A stretch of DNA of 64,000 bases from contig NC_077223.1 of assembly GCF_024763615.1 (NCBI RefSeq), positions 42,346,627-42,410,626 of the forward strand, given 5' to 3'. The first letter of the stretch is position 1. Every line of letters starts with the position of its first letter. This document shows, piece after piece, positions 9,814 to 21,684 of the stretch. This stretch comes from Phlebotomus papatasi. Lineage: Eukaryota > Arthropoda > Insecta > Diptera > Psychodidae. The translations under genes were made by a program, and so were the position numbers. The notes under the pieces are model-generated. The model did not search any database. It had not been told where the DNA came from and was given only the letters and a program-made list of their open reading frames with translations.

Positions 9814-12090
9814 TAAATATTGAATTTAGAATATTATAAATTGTTAAAATTAGTTGTTATACCAGTTTAATTGCAAAACTGCGAAATGTTTGCAAATTTA
9901 ACCCTATCGCATCCTCTAGGACCAAGCGCCTGGCAAGTTGGCCTTTTTATATGGAGCTATTTGAAGCCAATTCTTAAATTAATCTCGGACTCAGCTCACA
10001 GTGCTTAAAGGAATAAATTTATTTAAACAAAAATTTAGTATATTTATCCCTCCATACAGAAAGGTATCTTATTATACGGAAAAACTTCTCACATTTTAAA
10101 TATTTAGCATAACGACCACGAGTGCAAAAAATTTCCCATACGCATTTGTATGTGAAAGTAAGAAATTGGCTTCAACTTTGAAGGCCACTCGCCGGGGACT
10201 AGTCTAGGACCCTGGATAATAATAAAAATAATAATGCTGGCACAACATTCCATGAAGGAACAAGGACTTCCCGTAAGGGGATTTATGGACATGCATTTTT
10301 TTTTTTCTTATACAGGATGAGGTTGTCAGTTCCATGCCGGTGGATCAAGTGCAGTGAAGTTCACTGAATGCAATCGAAACACCTTCAACGCCAGAAAAAT
10401 TCCTGGTGACCTAAAGGGGATTCGAAATCAGGACACTTGCATCATAGAGCATGACCTTTATGACCCTGGATACCAAATGACCCCAGAGTCTTGGGGGGAA
10501 AAATGAAAACAACAAATTTTGAACTATTTAGAACCTAGATAATATCTAGAATCCTGGATTTTTTTTCAGGAGCCCGATTAGTTCCTGAACTAATATATTT
10601 TTGATTAAAGAATCGTGAAATTGGCTTACTGGATAGGTGACGTTCTGAAAAGAATTAATAAATTGATAAAAATTGATTTTTCTAAATATTTAAAACATTT
10701 CAGTCCACCTTTAAACTTAAATTCGATCATTGAGAATAACACCTAACTGTGGTCTTATTGAATGCCTCATTTGATCCTTCTAATGGTGCCGTAAGCAATA
10801 TTAAATTCCAAGGACCCTTGTGACAATTTGCCTTCTAAACCACACACTGCAATTCAATTTCATTCTAATACTGAAGTAGTTGCTGTCTCTCGGTGTAATT
10901 TGTCGTAAGTGTAAATGAGTGGGATAAGGCATGGTTCTTGTTAGGAAATAGTCCCATGGATGTAAGTATTTTTGGTTATTATGCGCAATTTCAACGTAAT
11001 GATGGTCGTCAATGGGACTTGCCGAACTGGGGCAGAAAAAAAAGAAGTTTGGGAAGGACGCTGGCTAAGAGGAAACCACTTGCAATAAAGACCTCATTCT
11101 CCTCCATCATATTTGCATACATTAAAATTCCTCGTCTCAAAATCTCAATCGCATTACATTGCCCACCCAACATACTCCACCCATACCAAACACGCATTTC
11201 AATAGGAAAATGTTGCTAGAGGACGATTCGTTGAACAAATATGCAAATCAGTTACGACACTTCATGCTTTATTATACTGAAATAATACGGAGATAAGGAT
11301 GGATGCCTATATTGTTCCATTTCATCCAGCACCCAACCCCAATTTCATTCCCAAAATTCCAACTTAGAATTATATTGTGCAAAGTGAAAAGCTGTGTGGA
11401 CGGCTTCTTGTGTTACTTATCCAAAGTCCGTTGTCGACATAAATTTCCATTTTACAAATTACCACAATTTTGACTGAAGAGCAAGTTACATGACTTTTTC
11501 ATTATTTAAATCAACACTGAACTCCAACCCAGGGAAAAAATAACGACAAGGGTATGGGTCATAAAAAATACGATGAATTTTGTTTCATCCAAGGAGTTTG
11601 GTAATGGAGAAGAAATTTAACTTAAAAATAATTAAATAATATTTATTGAGACCAGAATTTGAAGACTAAGGAAATCCCGTTATGTACAAGAAGTACTTCT
11701 TGGGATGAAGCTGCAAAGACAATCTCAAAACTTTCTCAGTTTAAGATTTCTCTGCCTATTCCAGACTATGAGGAAACTTTTCCCATATCCATTGCCCTCG
11801 AGTCTTTTGAACGAAGCTCACAGAAACTAACAATTCCTGAGAAAACAGCAACATCATCACTCCAGAGAGACAAAAATGCACTTGAGATAAAAGTAATAAG
11901 GATTTCTAAAGAAGACTAAAATGGAAGTCTTTCAAGAACACTCTGCGTTTTATAAATACCAAATACAGTTTCTAGTACAACCATGAGAACCATGAAGAAA
12001 ATTTGAAAATAGGAGAAGTATCAAATTATGTCCATGTTGTCCATATACAATAAAAATGAAATAGAGAATTTTCTAAAAAAAAAAGTTTAT
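9814..12090. other. Gene-free stretch with a SINE-like block and a marginal exon-like ORF
   Basis: Apart from the SINE-like block at 10320-10480, I see no repeat. The plus frame 10938-11219 has no family features. The plus frame ending at 11919 is open from about 11650 with a plausible amino-acid mix (DYEETFPISIALESFERSSQ), but has no ATG and only weak splice signals. It could be an exon of an unseen gene, but I do not call it. Confidence 0.35.
10320..10480 (-). repeat. tRNA-derived SINE-like sequence
   Basis: Read on the minus strand, it has a tRNA-like head with ATGCTCTATGATGCAAGTG and a box B-like GATTTCGAATCCCC near 10410-10425, followed by a unique body. This is a typical SINE arrangement with Pol III boxes. 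The head is degraded. Confidence 0.4.
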
Positions 12091-12278
12091 AGGGAGAAGT
12101 GAGGCATCTTTGGTGTGGAGCACTTTTAAAATAGGGCATTTTTCTTTTTTTTTAATGAAACTGAGCCTTATCATAATTTAGCTTCATAATTGGTTTGTGG
12201 AACTAAATTATATCATTGCAAGATCTAGTTCCTTTTCAAAATGGAAGATTAGAGCCCTATTTTAAATGTGCCTTACAG
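12091..12278. mobile_element. Short MITE-like inverted repeat
   Basis: The inner ends GCACTTTTAAAATAGGGC (about 12119) and GCCCTATTTTAAATGTGCC (about 12253) are reverse complements. The outer ends are decayed. Related to the elements at 45084-45273 and 55480-55715, which share a middle built around TTTGTGGAACTAAATTATATCA. Confidence 0.5.
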
Positions 12279-13239
12279 AGTTACTTGGTAAAGGATCGCG
12301 CCGTGCCAATTTTATCCGTTTCGCTCCCATGAACTTGACATGATTCTTAATCACTAAAATTCAACTGATAATATATTTTTAAGGCATTCCGAGTCAATCT
12401 CAGCTAGGTACCATTTAGCGTATCTGGGCTTATCACCGGTAATTTTCTATTTTAAATAGGTTGAGTACAGAAGACCAACCAAAGAAAAAGAAAGTGCGTA
12501 GAAATCGGTTAATAAATGTTAGAGATGGAGATCGGTAAGATAAGTGTTGGGGTACATTGAGATGGAGTGGGAACGAACGAGACCCAAAGTTATAAATGTC
12601 TTAACCTTTTAAGGACGATTGGAACACCGGTGTCCCATAAAGAAAATAATTTTTCCTGACTATAAAAAGTTCGTTTTTTACTTATGTTTGTACACTAACG
12701 GCCAAAACATTAAATACACCCTTCGTAAGCTTAAATACATGTGATTTGGACCGGGAAAACGCTGTAATATGCAGTTCTATTGACTGAAATAGTTTCATAT
12801 ATAAACCTAAGAACAGTTTTAAACAAGATTTGAGAAAATACATGAGCTACAAAATTTATAATTTGAGGATCAGTCAAAAATTAGCTTTTTGGAAAAAAAT
12901 GCAAAAGTAGCCCCACATTCTAAAACTGATCTAATCTTTTAATAATCATTTAATATAAGCTAAATACTATTAGTAAATATTATTAAGAGTCAGAAAAACT
13001 GAAAATAATACCGAGGGAATATTTTTGGTACGGATTGTGGTCGGTTTCCGGTGTGATGTGTTCTGAAACGGGTTTCTTCTTTGAATATTGAAATTTTCAG
13101 CCCAAATTCTACTTTTTCATATATTTTTTATTATTTTTCAAATTACTATTTATTATTGTTGCAATTTCATTTCTTTTACTTCATTATTTTATTTAAAAAA
13201 CATGAATAAAATCATCAAATTCAGTTTTCCTCGAAGAAT

Positions 13240-13555
13240 CCTCCTTTAACTTTGATAAACGCCTCACATATTCGAGGCATCCTGTTGATCAATTTCTACA
13301 AAATGTCTGAAGGAACTTTGCCCACATATCCTGAAGTGTTTCCACCAAGGTTGGAACTGATGTCGGCGCCTTCTCTCGAACCATTTGGTCTAGAAAATTC
13401 CAGAAAATTTCGATGTGGTTACAATTGGGTGATTGGGGTGGCTAATGCATGTAGTTTAGGACCCTGCATTTCTCTTTCTCAAGAAGGAAACCTCTACAAA
13501 GCTTTGAGGAATGCTTGGGATCGTTATCCTCTTGAAAAAAAAAACCCACGCCCAA
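13240..13555 (-). pseudogene. Tc1 transposase C-terminal fragment (left arm and centre)
   Basis: Minus-strand reading gives a segment with FQEDNDPKHSSK (second catalytic Asp region), PPQSPNCNHIEIFWNFLDQM (region of the third catalytic acid) and LVETLQDMWAKFLQTF, then after a stop INRMPRICEAFIK. These are in Tc1/mariner DDE order. In-frame stops and the missing N-terminal half make it a pseudogene. The open frame on the plus strand over the same bases is a shadow. Confidence 0.85.
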
Positions 13556-13562
13556 TAAACCG

Positions 13563-13795
13563 AATGCATTAGCCACGCCAGTCACCCGACTGTAGCCTCA
13601 TTGCAATTCTCTTGGATTTTCTCGACCACAAGGTTTGAGATTAGGCGCGACATCAGTTCCAATCTTGGTGAAAACACTTCAGGATGTGTGGGCAAAGTTC
13701 CTTCAGACATTTTGTAGAAATTGATCAACAGGATGCCTCGAATATGTGAGGCGCTTATCAAAGTTAAAGGAGGATTCTTCGAGGAAAACTAAATT
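13563..13795 (+). pseudogene. Tc1 transposase C-terminal fragment (right arm)
   Basis: The plus strand repeats the final part of the transposase in inverted orientation relative to the left arm: PRQSPDC, LLDFLDHKV, then stops, and later RMPRICEALIK. It has more substitutions and stops than the left arm over the coding part. Confidence 0.8.
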
Positions 13796-14320
13796 TGATG
13801 ATTTTATTCATGTTTTTTAAATAAAATAATGAAGTAAATGAAATGAAATTGCAACAATAATAAATAGTAATTTGAAAAATAATAAAAAATATATGAAAAA
13901 GTAGAATTTGGGCTGAAAATTTCAATATTCAAAGAAGAAACCCCTTTCAGAACACATCACACCGGAAACCGACCACAATCCGTACCAAAAATATTCCCTC
14001 GGTATTATTTTCAGTTTTTCTGACTCTTAATAATATTTACTAATAGTATTTAGCTTATATTAAATGATTATTAAAAGATTAGATCAGTTTTAGAATGTGG
14101 GGCTACTTTTGCATTTTTTTCCAAAAAGCTAATTTTTGACTGATCCTCAAATTATAAATTTTGTAGCTCGTGTATTTTCTCAAATCTTGTTTAAAACTGT
14201 TCTTAGGTTTATATATGAAACTATTTCAGTCAATAGAACTGGATATTACAGCGTTTTCCCGGTCCAAATCACATGTATTTAAGCTTACGAAGGGTGTATT
14301 TAATGTTTTGGCCGTTAGTG

Positions 14321-15530
14321 TATGTATATAATTGCAAAGTAGAAGATTGAAGAAATCTGGGATATTTTTTACAAGTCTTCAAGCTATTTACAAGCTATTT
14401 GCTATATAGTAAATTTTTAAGCTTAAAAATGATGAATTTTTGAATTCTCATACTTAAAATTAGTTTTAATTATTTTTTATACTTCAATATTTTTTAAGCA
14501 AAACCGTTTTGTAAAAAGAAACTACAATACTCAAACGTAATATTTTTCATTGGATTGAAATTTATCCTTCATTAGTATTGCTAGAAAAATTACTTAAATT
14601 CTTAGTCCATTTGTGTTCCTATCACTCATGCAGGTAAAAAATACACCGAATCAGACTCTGTTGGATTTTTTAGGGTTAGATGTATAGGGTATTCCATAAA
14701 TTACTCAAGATTTAAATTAAATAAAAAACACATTTTTTTTTCAATTACGTTTTTTTCTAAATTGGAAAACAAACTACATAAGATAGGGTTTATGTATTAA
14801 ATATCGCATCCAGTAATTAACCTCCATGGCTTTGCTGGTATATGAATCCTTTCGTTTAAGGTTTCCATGACCTTTTTGGACAAATGTGGCTAAATTTCGA
14901 TAATTCAGATAATAAAAAGTCCTCTTTTAATGCACAAAGGTGGATGTAGGTCTGTTGACTTAGGCTTGCGACTTCGAATAACCGAATAAAAAAAATGTAA
15001 TGGTCTAAAATTACATGATCTAAGGGAATAATTCTGATCACCAATAGAGAAAATCACAATCAGGAATTGTCTTATGTAGGAATTGCATTATTTCATAGGT
15101 TTTATGACATGTCACACTATCCTCCTAAATCCACATGTCCTCAATATTATAATGAATTCATAATTAATTAAATATTAATGAACAAATCCCTAGATTTAGG
15201 CTTCATAAACTCGGTTATCATGTCGCGATATCGAGCGTCAGTAACAATAACGCTTGATCAACTTTATTTTCGGATAATATACTGATACGATATTATTAAT
15301 CATTTTAAGGGCTTGATTTTGGATAGCAAGTGTATTAAGCCCCCAAAATTAATTCAGTTCTGTGAATTTTTGAGTTAGACTCTTCATAGTTGACGAAGTT
15401 AAGTCAATTTTCTTAGCAATTCTCGAACCAAATTATTTAATTATTTTTGAAATATTTTTTAAGAACAAAAAAGCGTTGGTCTGTCATTTAGTGATGAATT
15501 TTTAAAAACCCAAACTATAAACTATCACGT
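14321..15530. other. Gene-free AT-rich stretch
   Basis: No gene is supported. 14340-14680 resembles, in inverted orientation, sequence at about 8850-9200 (shared phrase CGAATCAGACTCTGTT), indicating an old dispersed repeat. Confidence 0.35.
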
Positions 15531-15766
15531 ACAGTAGACTCTCACTCAATCGGCTCTTTCTCAATCGGGCGTCAAATTTTGTTGACAGTTTTCACGCTTA
15601 ATTATGGAGCTAATTTGCTCAAATTCGCTGTAGTTCTTCCTATTTTATCGCGATTCTTTATAATTGAGCACTTTTTGTGGAATTTACAGAGGCTTTGACG
15701 CTAAATTCTATCGCTAAACCGGATGACATTTTGCCCCATATTCACGATTGAGAGAGAGTCTACTGT
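15531..15766. mobile_element. MITE, ACAGTAGACTCTC family
   Basis: The ends ACAGTAGACTCTCACTCAATCG and CGATTGAGAGAGAGTCTACTGT are inverted repeats. A second copy lies at about 49770-49997, and a single end occurs near 26291. Non-coding. Confidence 0.8.
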
Positions 15767-16109
15767 AGTATTTTTATTATTCACTGGGAACCTTTATTTC
15801 AGAAATGCCGCTCAATTTAAATCTTGCGTAATTTCTGGGACACCCTTTATAACCTTTTACTGACTTTGGTTATCGGTTTCAATTTTATTGCAGATTTTCG
15901 GTCAGCGAAAACTATCTCGTCGTCAAAGGGTTAACGATCTTGACCGTCTAATTTTCGAAATATTCGACATCAATTTTTCGATTAACCAAACCTTAGATTA
16001 AATCGAATGATGTAGGGATGTATAGAATAGTTGTAACATTTAACGAGAGGTTTCCGAATTATCTAAGATGATCAAATGCTAAAAATTAAAACTGGATATA
16101 TAGCCATTT

Positions 16110-16460
16110 CAAAAATTAAATTTTTGACCCCTTATATATAAGAGCTATAGCTCGGGTCAAGGGGGTCGGGAGTCTTAAGATTTTTTTTAATCGAAAACTC
16201 TGAGGCTCAGTTATAACATACTAAAATTTGAGATTGATCCATAGCGTAAGGGCTAAGTTATTAAGAAAATAAAATTTTGGGGTTTTCCAAAAGGCAGGAT
16301 GAGGGGATAGATCTGACAGGATCTGCTTCTAGCCGCCCATCGGCATATAACCTTAGCCGAAAATCGCTTGTTGATTTCCTTCTCCGTTCTTTCTCCAGAA
16401 GTGCTTATACAACAGAACAACGCGTCGTCGTCCACGAAATTAGATTTTTGGCACATATGA
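16110..16460. repeat. Fragment of the GGGTCGGG dispersed repeat
   Basis: Contains GACCCCTTATA, AGCTCGGGTCA, GGGGGTCGGG and CATACTAAAATTTGAG in the same order as the last module of the element at 38655-40480. It is an isolated, diverged piece without visible ends. Confidence 0.65.
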
Positions 16461-17088
16461 TATTCGTAATTTGGTAATCTATGAGTGTCAAAGCAGTGTT
16501 ATTAGTGGGGTACGGAAAAAATTCAAGTCATGTTGAGGATCTTTGGAGCACTTTACGGAAAAAAAGGCTCCTTTAAAAATCCTAACCCAAGAAGCAAAAT
16601 AGCTGTCTTAGAAAACCAAGTATAAAACAAGTCTTTTAGTGCACTTTTTAAAAACTTAAAGTGAGGATTTTCTGTTAAAATTCCTATAGATACTCTTACG
16701 ATCCTTAAGAGTGCGCCATTTTATTTATAGTAATCTCATTGATGGAACCAAGAGCGTTAAAAGCAAATAAAAAGATTTTTGGTTCTATAGTGCCTTACTT
16801 AAAGATTTCTACAAGACTATATTAAGAAAAAATTGTTTCTTGGGAAGTCGCTATCTGTAACATTTTGGCCTCTAATTCTAGTAATGGTCGTCTCAGCTTG
16901 ACATCGTTTTTCAGAAATCGTCAGATTCACGAAGATTTCTTATAAGTTGTCCCCGGAGGAATGAAAATTGAAAAACAATGGAGGCGTAAGAATCAGGGGA
17001 TATGATATATCCCTTGATTTTTCGAGAAGAGTTCGAGCCGTTCGAGCAGTAAAAAGTCTCAAAATTCGTTTAAACTGAATTATTTATA

Positions 17089-18157
17089 GGGGAAATGCTT
17101 CTAATTTTGTCCAGTTTCTTATTTTGGACACTTTGAGGATAACATTGGACACTAAAAATAAATTGATTAAAATGATGAATTTTTATTCCAATATTTGATG
17201 AATAATGAATTCTATCTAAATATTTGTTCTTTTTGGAAGATTTTAACACTAAATACGTTAAAATTTGAATATGATTTGAGTTGAAATTGTTTTGTTGAAA
17301 ATTCAGTGTGAGCAATTGCTTACGAGAAATATGACAGAACTTCGTGGCTTACTTCAGTCTTATTTAGTTTTGGTGAAGTACTAACAAAGTTTGTTCGCTG
17401 TTTTTGAGTGATTTTATTGAATATTCATTGAATATTGTGTTGATTCACGTTACTGATGATTTCTACATTTGACCTGAAGTGAGATTTGCCTTGTGAATTA
17501 TATTTTTCGTGTTAAAAATGGGAAATTTTTTAAGACATTCACCAGTGAGGTGATGATTCTTATTTTGGACAGGTGTTTTTCTCACGAAATTTCGTGAAGT
17601 TTTAGCTTTTGTGATGACTAGGTTGGACAAATGCCTGGAGAAATGAAGGAGCATCATCTCTACGAAAGAGATGCAGTGAGAAATGCCTTGAAAGGCTCCC
17701 GGAAAGGGCAGGGAATGAGCGAATCCGCACGTACTTGGAGTACCGAAGTCAACTCACTTTAATGAATGATATGGAAAGTTTCTGGGCTTCTTGTGACATT
17801 CCACGTTTCCCTTACATGACCAGGAAGAGGACTTGGTAAGATTGGTTCATAAAATGAAGAACAATGGGCATCCTGTTGAGGCGGATTATCTGTCCAAATT
17901 TACACACAAGTTGTAAAAATTAATAACCAAGTTGTCCAAAATAAGAGTCAAATTCACCTCTACATATCAATTCATTTTTAAACGTATTAAAACTAATTTT
18001 AGTAAAAAATGAGATGATAAATAGCTTGCCAAGTTTCTAAACAATCCTTCTGAAAAGAGAGTAACAAGAAAAGTCAATTAGTATTGAAAATATGGCACTT
18101 CAAACTTAGGATATCGATGCTTATATGCAGACTGTCCAAAATTATAAGCACTTCCCC
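17089..18157 (+). mobile_element. Decayed pogo-like transposon
   Basis: TIRs GGGGAAATGCTTCTAATTTTGTCC and GGACAGTCTGCATATA..., read inward from the right as GGGGAAGTGCTTATAATTTTGGACAG, are flanked by TA at both ends. The interior at about 17630-17880 preserves in one frame YERDAVRNALKGSRKGQGMS, a psq-type DNA-binding start. Further on it has LVHKMKNNGHPVEADYLSKF, both typical of pogo/Tigger transposases. Most of the transposase is gone. Confidence 0.75.
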
Positions 18158-18269
18158 TATTCAATTCAATTCTGCCAATTTATTTTCTTCTTTGAGACTT
18201 TATTTCTATGATAAAAACAATACAAATTCTCCCGCTCATATTATATTTTATTATCTTTATGTTTGACAA

Positions 18270-18536
18270 TACTTTTTTTGTTTTCCAAGAAACATTCTCC
18301 AGAAAAGTAATGCAAGCCATTGTGAAGAGGCGTCGACCTCGTGGCAGACCTAGGACAAGGTGGCTGAAACAAATTCAGGATCTTGCCTTGCAGCGCCTTG
18401 GAATAGACCGTGAACTGAACACCTTCCTGAAGTGGCGGAGGATTGAGTGGCGTGGGTTGCTATCCTAGATGTCCTAAGCTCGCGACCCCAATAGGGATAA
18501 GCGATTGATCTCCATAATTATTATTATGCAAATATG
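18270..18536 (+). pseudogene. Non-LTR retrotransposon 3' end (RT C-terminal tail)
   Basis: The frame ending at 18468 contains RRRPRGRPRTRWLKQIQDLA and RIEWRGLLS, the basic GRPRxRW tail at the end of many RTE/CR1-type reverse-transcriptase proteins. After the stop a short 3' UTR ends in an ATTATTATTAT tail. This is a 5'-truncated insertion. Related stubs are at 23822 and 27000. Confidence 0.75.
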
Positions 18537-20988
18537 GCTATCATTTGAATTTCTAAAGATTGTCAGGCGCTATTATTGTCTTATTTATCTTAACTTAAAC
18601 GTTGGTTAGGATATTGCATTTCATAAAAATAGGAAAAATAAATGTATCCCTTTACTTACTGAGTGACACACTCGTAAAATAAATATATTGCAATGCTTAT
18701 ACTAATTATTTTATTTATTTGACTGTATGACTAAATGATGGCTCCACTTACAGATCCTTCAATTTTATGGATACTCTTATCCCGAATGTTTAGCAAATTC
18801 CTATTGAGAGGAATCAGCATGAAATGGTGCATAACTTTTTATTTCTATGATTATGGATACGCATGTGTAACATCATTGGGGGTGTGTTTCGATAGAAACA
18901 AACGTCAAAGCTTTATGGGCGTGCATTAAAAGGGAATAAAGTACAATTTGCGGATATGAGTGTTAAATCGAAGTGAAAAAAGCGCAAATCAAATTCAATA
19001 GATCTCTTGCGACACTTTATGACTCTTATCTTGAAAAAAAATTGTTTATTGCTTACTCATTTAGGATGAATTGTTTCAAAGATGTCGCAAATTTAGAGAA
19101 ATTCTCCTTCGTCATCCTGAAGGACCAAGGAGGCAACAACAAGGAATCAATGACATGCAGAGTTTCTGTTCTCAAAATTAATGGGAAGTTCAAACGAGAA
19201 AGAGGGGGATATGTTATGTAAACATAATTTTAATTGAAATGCGCACAATGTGGTTACAAGCTTAAAAACTTTAATAACTAAAACGACAATGAATGACAAA
19301 TGACTTGAAATCTCTTGTAAGGTATTCATAAGCATTCTGTCTCCTAACTTTGCCCATACTCCCACTCATTTGCTTTATTGTTATGCTAGTAATATGTGTT
19401 GTATTCTCTGTATTTATAATTTATTCAGTTCACCCATCTCCTCTGTACTTTCCCATCTCCACCAAATAAATTTGATTAAATATGCGAAGGGGGTGGCTTT
19501 GTCTTTTTGCATGTCTGCATAAACACCCATTCACCCCGTACTACCATTTATAGCAATCTTAAGCTGTTGTATGAGAGAATTTGCCAGATAGTAAACGGTG
19601 CTGCGGATGTTGGTGAATGGTATGAGATGAATGTTTTGATTGTACAATTCACGCTTCAGTAGGAATTTTGGGTTAATTTTCCACTGGAAATTGTACCACT
19701 AAGTTATTTTAGTACGACTGCTGACAATGTCTTTTGCGCTTTGGATGCGAATTTTTGTGATATTGAACTGCTCGAAGGCACAATCCTGGTTCAATGTTCG
19801 TTGAAGGACAAACTCTATTTCTTATCTTGTTAGCAACGATGTCCCAATATGTAATAAAACTACGAATAATTCAGAATATATTTAACGACTTGAAAAGCAT
19901 AATATGAATATGACTAAAACGACCCTAAACACATTCCAGAATTAAAAACAAGATTAAAGTCGTGATAAACTGATATAGTAGTTGTGATTTCTCAACACTT
20001 TAAAGACGAGAAATGCACCAGCTATCTGCAATAAAATATCATTTTCTTCTGACTATTTATTTAAAGAAAAGTATAACTTTAGATTGTTATACGAAAATCG
20101 TTTTTGGAAAACCACCGGTGGCCCAATCGTCCTTAAAAGGCTTAAAAAGAACTCGATGTGCTTCTAACTTTGACTGCATACAAATCGGACACTAAAATTA
20201 AAACTACGAACACTCAATACAATAAATTTTCAAGTTCTGAAATCACAGAATTAACACAAACCAGAGCTGCAAAAGTTTATCAAATTATTATCTATAGTAA
20301 TTAAAAAAAGTTTCTTAATTCTATCAATGCTAAATATATACATTCTAAATAATACATCGGAAATGTGATCACAATATTTCCAAAAAAAGATTTTTTTAAA
20401 TTTTTTCCTAGGAAAAAATTTCAATCCTTCATAAAAGCCTTCTCAGACTTAAGGATTAGACATGGTTTAATTGTTTTAATTTCATAAAAAAAGATTTTTA
20501 ATAGAAAAAATTTGACATATGAGTTAAATACGAAATTACACATCGTATTTAGAGGGATGTCTTCGGTTTTGCCCAGAGCTTTCGATCCTCATGGGGATCT
20601 TCTTCAGTGGTCAACTAAATTGTGTTTCCAGAGTCTTTCTTAGGGATCTTGTGGTTTATGAGGTTCTAAATCATCACCATGATCATTTTATACAATTATA
20701 CCTAGACAGACTTACAAAGGTCTTCCTTGGAGCAGACGAATTCTGAATTAAAGGTAATGCTTCATCTATTCCAATGACTATAAATCTCCTCAATTTTAAT
20801 GCTTAAAAGGTCCTCCGGACAAGCTTTAAGATTAAAAAAAAATTTAATTACCATTTTAGCTTTGTTGTTATGAAGTTTATTGCATTTTATGTTTGCGTTT
20901 TAAAATATAATGATTTTTATTGAAGAATATGAATAACGAACAAGCCTTTAAAGGCCGATTTAAATATTTATCACTTTAAGATACATTA
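18537..20988. other. Gene-free stretch
   Basis: No gene is supported. CCACCGGTGGCCCAATCGTCCTTAAAAGG near 20110 is the inverted counterpart of sequence near 12600-12640, and part of it recurs at about 30840. The other open frames are short and not supported. Confidence 0.35.
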
Positions 20989-21684
20989 GGTGTCAAAAGT
21001 TTGTTGCCTCATGTATGATCGGGAAACCAAGTGCAAAAAATGATGGAAAAATTTACGTTTTCGAATTTTTCTTTTTGCAAATTAATTGCCTGTAATCTGT
21101 AGATCCTATTTATATATTAAAAAAAAAATTTATTTCATATAAAAAATTATTATTTTCGGAAAGCTGATCATTTTTGATTCGTCAAAAGTTTGTTACCTCA
21201 TTCAAAAAACCAATTCAAAATGTTCAAAACATGGAACCAACTTTATGTAAACCAGGTACATAAAGTTACACAAAATTTTGAATTATTATAAAACAGATTA
21301 TTTCTTTTTATTTATCATAACTCTTATACCCATGTATTTTACCAAATACAACTTTAGAAATGGCCAAACCCACCATTGGCCTCTCAAATGACATAAGCTC
21401 AAAATACAGCCGGTTTATTTTAAGTTAGTTGCATGTTTTTGACCATTTTGAGCAACTTTTCAAATGAGGCAACAAACTTTTGACGCACGAATAATGAACA
21501 AATTTGGGACAACAAATATTTTTTATATGAAATAAAATAAAATATTATTTTCGAAATACATAAATAAGATCTTTGGATTACAGGCAACTAATTCGCAAAA
21601 CGAAAAATTTTTAAAAGTACTTTTCTCTATCGTTTTTTGCACCTGGTTTCCCGAACATATATGAGGCAACAAACTTTTGACACC
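20989..21684. mobile_element. Nested MITE with TIR GGTGTCAAAAGTTTGTTGCCTCAT
   Basis: Outer TIRs of about 24 bp sit at both ends with flanking TA. A second pair of the same termini (CGTCAAAAGTTTGTTACCTCATT and AATGAGGCAACAAACTTTTGACGC) lies inside at about 21179 and 21463, so one copy sits within another. The outer flaps also contain a diverged inverted repeat (CTTTTTGCA / TTCGCAAAA region). Non-coding. Confidence 0.85.

Larger units (their letters stand above)
12693..14320. mobile_element. Palindromic Tc1-like transposon dimer
   Basis: A 1628-bp element with TIRs CACTAACGGCCAAAACATTAAA and the exact reverse complement, flanked by TA at 12691-12692 and 14321-14322 as expected for Tc1/mariner insertion. 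Both arms, of about 750 bp, are highly similar inverted copies of a Tc1 3' half. The 120-bp centre belongs to only one of them. Each arm ends its coding part with the C-terminal MPRICEA.IK motif of Tc1 transposases. No functional transposase can be made. Confidence 0.9.

Noticed and set aside
11651..11919. 86-codon frame with protein-like composition
   Set aside because: No ATG, a weak polypyrimidine tract before it, no recognised domain, and no neighbouring exon that would join it. Kept only as a remark.
13252..13572. 106-codon plus-strand frame
   Set aside because: It is antisense to an obvious Tc1 transposase fragment.
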